Assembly (NCBI GenBank): GCA_000433135.1
Contig: HF991952.1
Coordinates: forward strand, 1 to 8,282
Origin: Clostridium sp. CAG:921
GTDB taxonomy: Bacteria; Bacillota; Clostridia; TANB77; CAG-465
Direction: 5' to 3'
Length of the DNA: 8,282 nucleotides
Shown here: in pieces, positions 5,636 to 8,282 of the stretch
Layout of the letters: every line of letters starts with the position of its first letter
Numbering within the stretch: the stretch's first letter is position 1
Translations under genes and position numbers: made by a program
Notes under the pieces: generated by a model
Database searches by the model: none
The model's input: only the letters and a program-made list of their open reading frames with translations
What the model was told of the DNA's origin: nothing

Positions 5636-6199
5636 ATGAAAATTAAATTAAGTGATATAAGAGAAGCAACATATGATGCTAATTTAGACACCGAATATAG
5701 AGAAGCTTTAGCTCATAGTTTAATGGGATTAGGATATGTAAGTGATTCACCACTAAACTTGGCAATGGGAACACAAAAAGAAAAAGAAGAAATTGAAAGA
5801 GTTGAAAGAAAAGCATTAAGCTCAAATCAAATAAGTGAAATTATACATTTAATGATGTATGAGATGAGAAATGATTTTCAATATGGAAGATTTAAACCAA
5901 TCGCATTGGAATTTTTAAATATTTCAGAAAAGATGAGAAAGCCAGAAGAAAAAAATAAGATAAATAATGAAATAAAAGAAAAGCCAAAATGTAATATTGA
6001 TAATGAACGAGGTGTAATGTACGATATCATTTGTGAAGTTTCAAAAACATTAAAAGACAATAATTTATTTAATGAATCAAGAGAAATGATTGAAAGAGCA
6101 ACAAAAACTTACAGTTATGATGAAGCATTTGACATTATAAATGAATATGTTGAAATTGTTGAAGAAAAAGAAGATGAGGAGGATGAAGAATTTGAATAA
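5636..6199 (+). CDS. two-part hypothetical protein, 187 aa, EEFE tail
   Basis: I do not recognise a named family. The N-terminal ~100 residues are mostly helical, including REALAHSLMGLGYV and EIIHLMMYEMRNDF. The C-terminal part, from EKPKC (115-119) to IINEYVEI (~167-174), aligns well with the C-terminal part of the next protein: a KPKC start, a turn with R/DG, an SK/SR-x-LK helix, then SYDEAFDII. This domain looks like one often seen on phages and conjugative elements, with no assigned activity. ATG 5636 follows AAAGGA (5618-5623) at a 12-base spacing. It ends EDEEDEEFE, and its tail overlaps the next start by 17 bases. One domain copy lacks the GEDGN turn found in its neighbour, suggesting divergence after duplication. 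Confidence 0.75.
   Translation: MKIKLSDIREATYDANLDTEYREALAHSLMGLGYVSDSPLNLAMGTQKEKEEIERVERKALSSNQISEIIHLMMYEMRNDFQYGRFKPIALEFLNISEKMRKPEEKNKINNEIKEKPKCNIDNERGVMYDIICEVSKTLKDNNLFNESREMIERATKTYSYDEAFDIINEYVEIVEEKEDEEDEEFE
6176..6199 (+). repeat. EEFE-tail repeat, copy 4 (overlapping start module)
   Basis: This 24-base block is identical to 4706-4729. It encodes EEDEEFE plus stop for the 187-aa protein and provides GAGGAGG (6176-6182) abutting the ATG (6183) of the next gene, which again starts MKNLN. Confidence 0.85.
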
Positions 6200-6620
6200 T
6201 AAAGTTGCAGTTAAATCAGGATATTATTTTGAGATATTTAATAAGGAAGAAATACCAACTACTTTGGCAAAGACAAAACAAAAAGTTAAAATAAATAATA
6301 TTCAATATGATTTATATCAGGGAATGAGCTTAGATGATGAAAGAAAAATTGATGATATGTTTGGAGATAGAATGGGTTATTCGATAGACGATTACATAGT
6401 AGAAAAACCAAAATGTAAATTGGTAGGAGAAGACGGAAATATCTATAACCTAATGGGAATTGCATCTCGAGCATTAAAGAAAAATGGACTAGAAGAAGAG
6501 GCAAAAGAAATGTTCAATAAGATAACTACAGAAGCAAAAAGTTATAATGAAGCATTATGTATTATAATGGATTATGTAGATGTTACAGGAGAAGAAATAT
6601 CAGAAGATGAAGAATATTAA
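6183..6620 (+). CDS. hypothetical protein, 145 aa, paralogous C-terminal domain
   Basis: The family is unknown. The N-terminal ~70 residues (GYYFEIFNKEEIPTT, then QYDLYQGMSLDDERKIDDMF) form a distinct segment. The C-terminal domain begins at EKPKC (74-78) and continues KLVGEDGNIYNLMGIASRALKKNG, an EEEAKEMF helix and SYNEALCIIMDYV. It is clearly homologous to residues ~115-173 of the upstream 187-aa protein, so this is a tandem duplication of a domain rather than of the whole gene. ATG 6183 lies inside the upstream gene's tail, with AGGAGG directly abutting it, so translation is probably coupled. The in-frame ATG 6174 is less well supported. It ends SEDEEY, a variant of the shared acidic tail without the final FE, and it is the last gene before the presumed oriT. 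Confidence 0.75.
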   Translation: MKNLNNKVAVKSGYYFEIFNKEEIPTTLAKTKQKVKINNIQYDLYQGMSLDDERKIDDMFGDRMGYSIDDYIVEKPKCKLVGEDGNIYNLMGIASRALKKNGLEEEAKEMFNKITTEAKSYNEALCIIMDYVDVTGEEISEDEEY

Positions 6621-6638
6621 CAAAAATTAAATAATTTT

Positions 6639-6760
6639 GGGGCTGTCTAAATGACTACCTCTATTTTTTAGAGCACCCAGCTAAAAGCCACGCTTTTAGG
6701 CAGTTTATGGGTGACGGTAGGTCGCCCTGATCCTGCAAAATTGCTTTGAGGCAATTTTGA
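6639..6760. other. putative origin of transfer (oriT): multibranched inverted repeats and a nic-like motif
   Basis: This gene-free segment folds into nested helices. GGGGC (6639-6643) pairs with GCCCT (6724-6728). GACTACC (6653-6659) pairs with GGTAGGTC (6716-6723) with one bulged G. CTCTA/TAGAG (6659-6663, 6669-6673) encloses five Ts. CACCCA (6674-6679) pairs with TGGGTG (6708-6713) around the perfect hairpin CTAAAAGC-CAC-GCTTTTAG (6681-6699). A separate nine-pair hairpin follows, CAAAATTGC/GCAATTTTG (6736-6759). Between them, ATCCTGC (6730-6736) matches the core nic motif of RP4/Ti-type (MOBP) origins, cut after G6735. CGCCCT (6723-6728) also resembles the nic half-site of pIP501/R1162-type origins. 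It directly precedes the relaxosome gene and relaxase, where origins usually sit. A structured leader RNA is the alternative reading. Confidence 0.65.
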
Positions 6761-6787
6761 TTAAGAAGGTTTGAGCAAGGAGGAAGT

Positions 6788-7252
6788 TTGGAAAATAAAA
6801 ATAAAAGTGAAAAATTAGAAAAATTAACTATAAGAATTTCAAAAAGTAAAAAAGAAATGCTAAAAAAGATGGTAGAAAAAAGTTCATATAATAGTCTTTC
6901 TGAACTAGCAAGGGCAGGTATAGAAAAAGAATTAAATATAGAAATGTATAAAGAAAGTTTGGATTTTATAGTAAAAGCATTGGATCAAATGTTAGATGAA
7001 AAATTAAAACCATTTATAGCAAGTCAAAGAAAAATAAATGCAAAATATTTAAGAACATCAGTAATAAATACATATTTGCAAGGCGAGGTAATGTATAAAC
7101 TACTTGGAGATGATATGCATAAAGAATTTATAAATATGTTAAATAATGCTCGTAAAAAAGCCAATTATTACATATCTAGAGATACAGAAAATATGAATAA
7201 ACAAGATTTATATGATTTTTATACAATAGGAGAATTATACAGAAATGAATAA
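6788..7252 (+). CDS. ribbon-helix-helix relaxosome accessory protein (MobC/Aux-like)
   Basis: This 154-residue protein has an N-terminal ribbon-helix-helix fold: a basic beta strand KLTIRISKSKKEMLKKM (~12-28), a helix, then SYNSLSELARAGIEKEL (~33-49). This is the architecture of dimeric DNA-binding proteins that load the relaxase onto oriT and often repress their own promoter. The remainder is helical and charged (SLDFIVKALDQMLDEKL, then MLNNARKKANYY), probably for oligomerisation or relaxase contact. It starts with TTG 6788, supported by AAGGAGG at 6777-6783 only four bases upstream. It lies just after the foldable oriT-like segment and overlaps the relaxase gene by 8 bases. That order matches mobilisation operons of Firmicutes plasmids such as pLS20. 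The DNA target is inferred from position. Confidence 0.8.
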   Translation: MENKNKSEKLEKLTIRISKSKKEMLKKMVEKSSYNSLSELARAGIEKELNIEMYKESLDFIVKALDQMLDEKLKPFIASQRKINAKYLRTSVINTYLQGEVMYKLLGDDMHKEFINMLNNARKKANYYISRDTENMNKQDLYDFYTIGELYRNE

Positions 7253-8282
7253 TATAATTTTTTTATTTGAGACATTTAATCCGAATAGAAGAACAACATT
7301 TTTTAAACATAAGAATTATGCAAAATATTTGGGATATAGTGAATATGCAATAAAAAATGAAAATGTTGAACATGGATTGTTCGGAAAAATAACAGAGTTC
7401 CCAGACATAGAAAAAATGAAAGATATAGAGCAGATAAATATACATATAACTAATTTAGCACAGAATAAGATACCAATATTTAGATGCACAATATCATTAG
7501 ATGAATATGATGCAATAAGATTAGGATATGATTCAAAGGAAAAATGGAAGGAGCTTTTTGAAAGTAAATTGATAAGTTTTGCAAAAAAGATGAATATAAA
7601 ATATGAGGATTTGCAATATGCAGGTGCTGTTCATTTAGAAAGTGGACATCCACATTTACAAGTTATGATGTGGAGTAAACAAAAAGAAAAAATGAATTAT
7701 TTTATAAAATATAATATAATAAACAAAATGAAAGATGAGTTTACTAATAGCATTTTCAAAGAAGATCTATTACAGCTATATCAAGAAAAAGATAGTGCTA
7801 AAAAGAAAATAATTCAAGAAAATAAAACACTACAAAATTTGAAAAAAGTAAGTAATGATAATAAATTTTTAAAAGATATGTTAAAATATGAAAAAGATTA
7901 TTCAAATAAGAAAATAATAGGAAAAAGAATTAAGTATAAGGATATCAAAGAAATTACAGCTGATTTGTTAGAAATAAAGAATCTATTAAAAAAAACAAGT
8001 GGAAGTATAAAATATCAATATTTAAAAAGATACCCTGAAATTATTGAAAAAATTGATAATTTATCACAGAAAATAATTAATCTATCATTAGATACTCAGA
8101 AACAGATTGATGATTATATATTAGCAAAACAAAAAATTGTTGCATTTAAATATAGTGATGAAAGTAAAATTATAGAAGCACAAAAATTTGAGAAAGAAAA
8201 GGCTGAAGAAGAAATAAAAAAGATAATTGGAAATCAAATACTAAATTTTGAAAGAGATTTGTTAAATCTAAATGTAGATTAT
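7245..8282 (+). CDS. MOBL-type conjugative relaxase, N-terminal 346 residues (continues past window)
   Basis: The frame is open from ATG 7245 to the window edge. Relaxases nick oriT and pilot the transferred strand. The sequence fits the MOBL group of Firmicutes: an N-terminal Tyr-rich segment KHKNYAKYLGYSEYA (21-35; Y25, Y28, Y31 and Y34 are candidates for the catalytic tyrosine), then IFRCTISLDEYDAIRLGYD (78-96), WKELFESKL, and the metal motif GAVHLESGHPHLQVMMW (127-143). Putative ligands are H130, H135 and H137. The position that is usually a third His in HxH reads Q139. Residues ~165-346 are charged, helical and coiled-coil-like. AGGAG (7228-7232) is 12 bases upstream. The start overlaps the previous stop by 8 bases, so the two genes form a coupled mob pair. 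The C-terminal part and any transfer signal lie outside the window. Confidence 0.85.
   Translation, partial: MNNIIFLFETFNPNRRTTFFKHKNYAKYLGYSEYAIKNENVEHGLFGKITEFPDIEKMKDIEQINIHITNLAQNKIPIFRCTISLDEYDAIRLGYDSKEKWKELFESKLISFAKKMNIKYEDLQYAGAVHLESGHPHLQVMMWSKQKEKMNYFIKYNIINKMKDEFTNSIFKEDLLQLYQEKDSAKKKIIQENKTLQNLKKVSNDNKFLKDMLKYEKDYSNKKIIGKRIKYKDIKEITADLLEIKNLLKKTSGSIKYQYLKRYPEIIEKIDNLSQKIINLSLDTQKQIDDYILAKQKIVAFKYSDESKIIEAQKFEKEKAEEEIKKIIGNQILNFERDLLNLNVDY

Noticed and set aside
4706..6199. CRISPR array made of the four tail repeats
   Set aside because: The copies are hundreds of bases apart with coding sequence between them, each ends exactly on a stop codon, and there are no regular spacers.
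5349..6504. Minus-strand open frames at 5349-5534, 5878-6060 and 6286-6504
   Set aside because: Antisense shadows of the ArdA-like and hypothetical genes, with no ribosome site or recognisable protein features.
7263..7445. Minus-strand open frame rich in Phe, Tyr and Cys
   Set aside because: It lies wholly inside the relaxase gene, whose conserved motifs fix the coding frame on the plus strand.

Overview
The window comes from a very AT-rich, low-GC Gram-positive genome, most likely a spore-forming or formerly spore-forming clostridial lineage. The evidence is strong AGGAGG-type ribosome sites, heavy use of AAA, ATA, GAA and TTA codons, a clostridial-style tRNA-Gly/tRNA-Cys pair with encoded CCA ends, and a recognisable piece of the sporulation ATPase SpoIVA. 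The species cannot be fixed from this sequence.

Left part (1 to about 2310) looks chromosomal. It holds the 3' end of a tRNA-Gly, a complete tRNA-Cys with its terminator, and an extended -10 promoter driving two overlapping genes: a lipid kinase of the DgkA/undecaprenol kinase family fused to a decayed PAP2 domain, and a YgjP-type zinc metallopeptidase. Convergent to them lies only the last ~91 residues of SpoIVA. At about 2310-2325 this remnant runs into the 3' end of an unidentified plus-strand gene that keeps its own terminator. The region is a scar where two truncated genes meet, and it may be the edge of an inserted element.

Middle and right part (about 2500-8282) is mostly a mobilizable or conjugative element, although its left edge is not proven. 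A complete S-adenosylmethionine synthetase (metK) has its own terminator. It is followed by a tightly packed plus-strand cluster: a 47-aa membrane protein, a DUF3560 protein, a 77-aa protein, an ArdA-like antirestriction protein, and two proteins sharing a C-terminal domain. Next comes a gene-free, highly foldable ~140-bp segment that I interpret as oriT. It is followed by a ribbon-helix-helix relaxosome protein and a MOBL-type relaxase that runs off the window.

The most unusual signal is that four consecutive, otherwise dissimilar proteins (DUF3560, the 77-aa protein, ArdA-like and the 187-aa protein) all end in the same acidic peptide, (D/E)EEFE, directly before the stop. The fifth ends in a related DEEY. 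In two cases an identical 24-bp block encodes this tail and also supplies the ribosome site and start codon of the next gene. A working model is that these are accessory or anti-defence proteins of the element that carry a common C-terminal tag. The tag could be a transfer signal, a docking tail or a degradation handle. Nothing in the sequence proves which, and the relaxase C-terminus outside the window is the first place to look.
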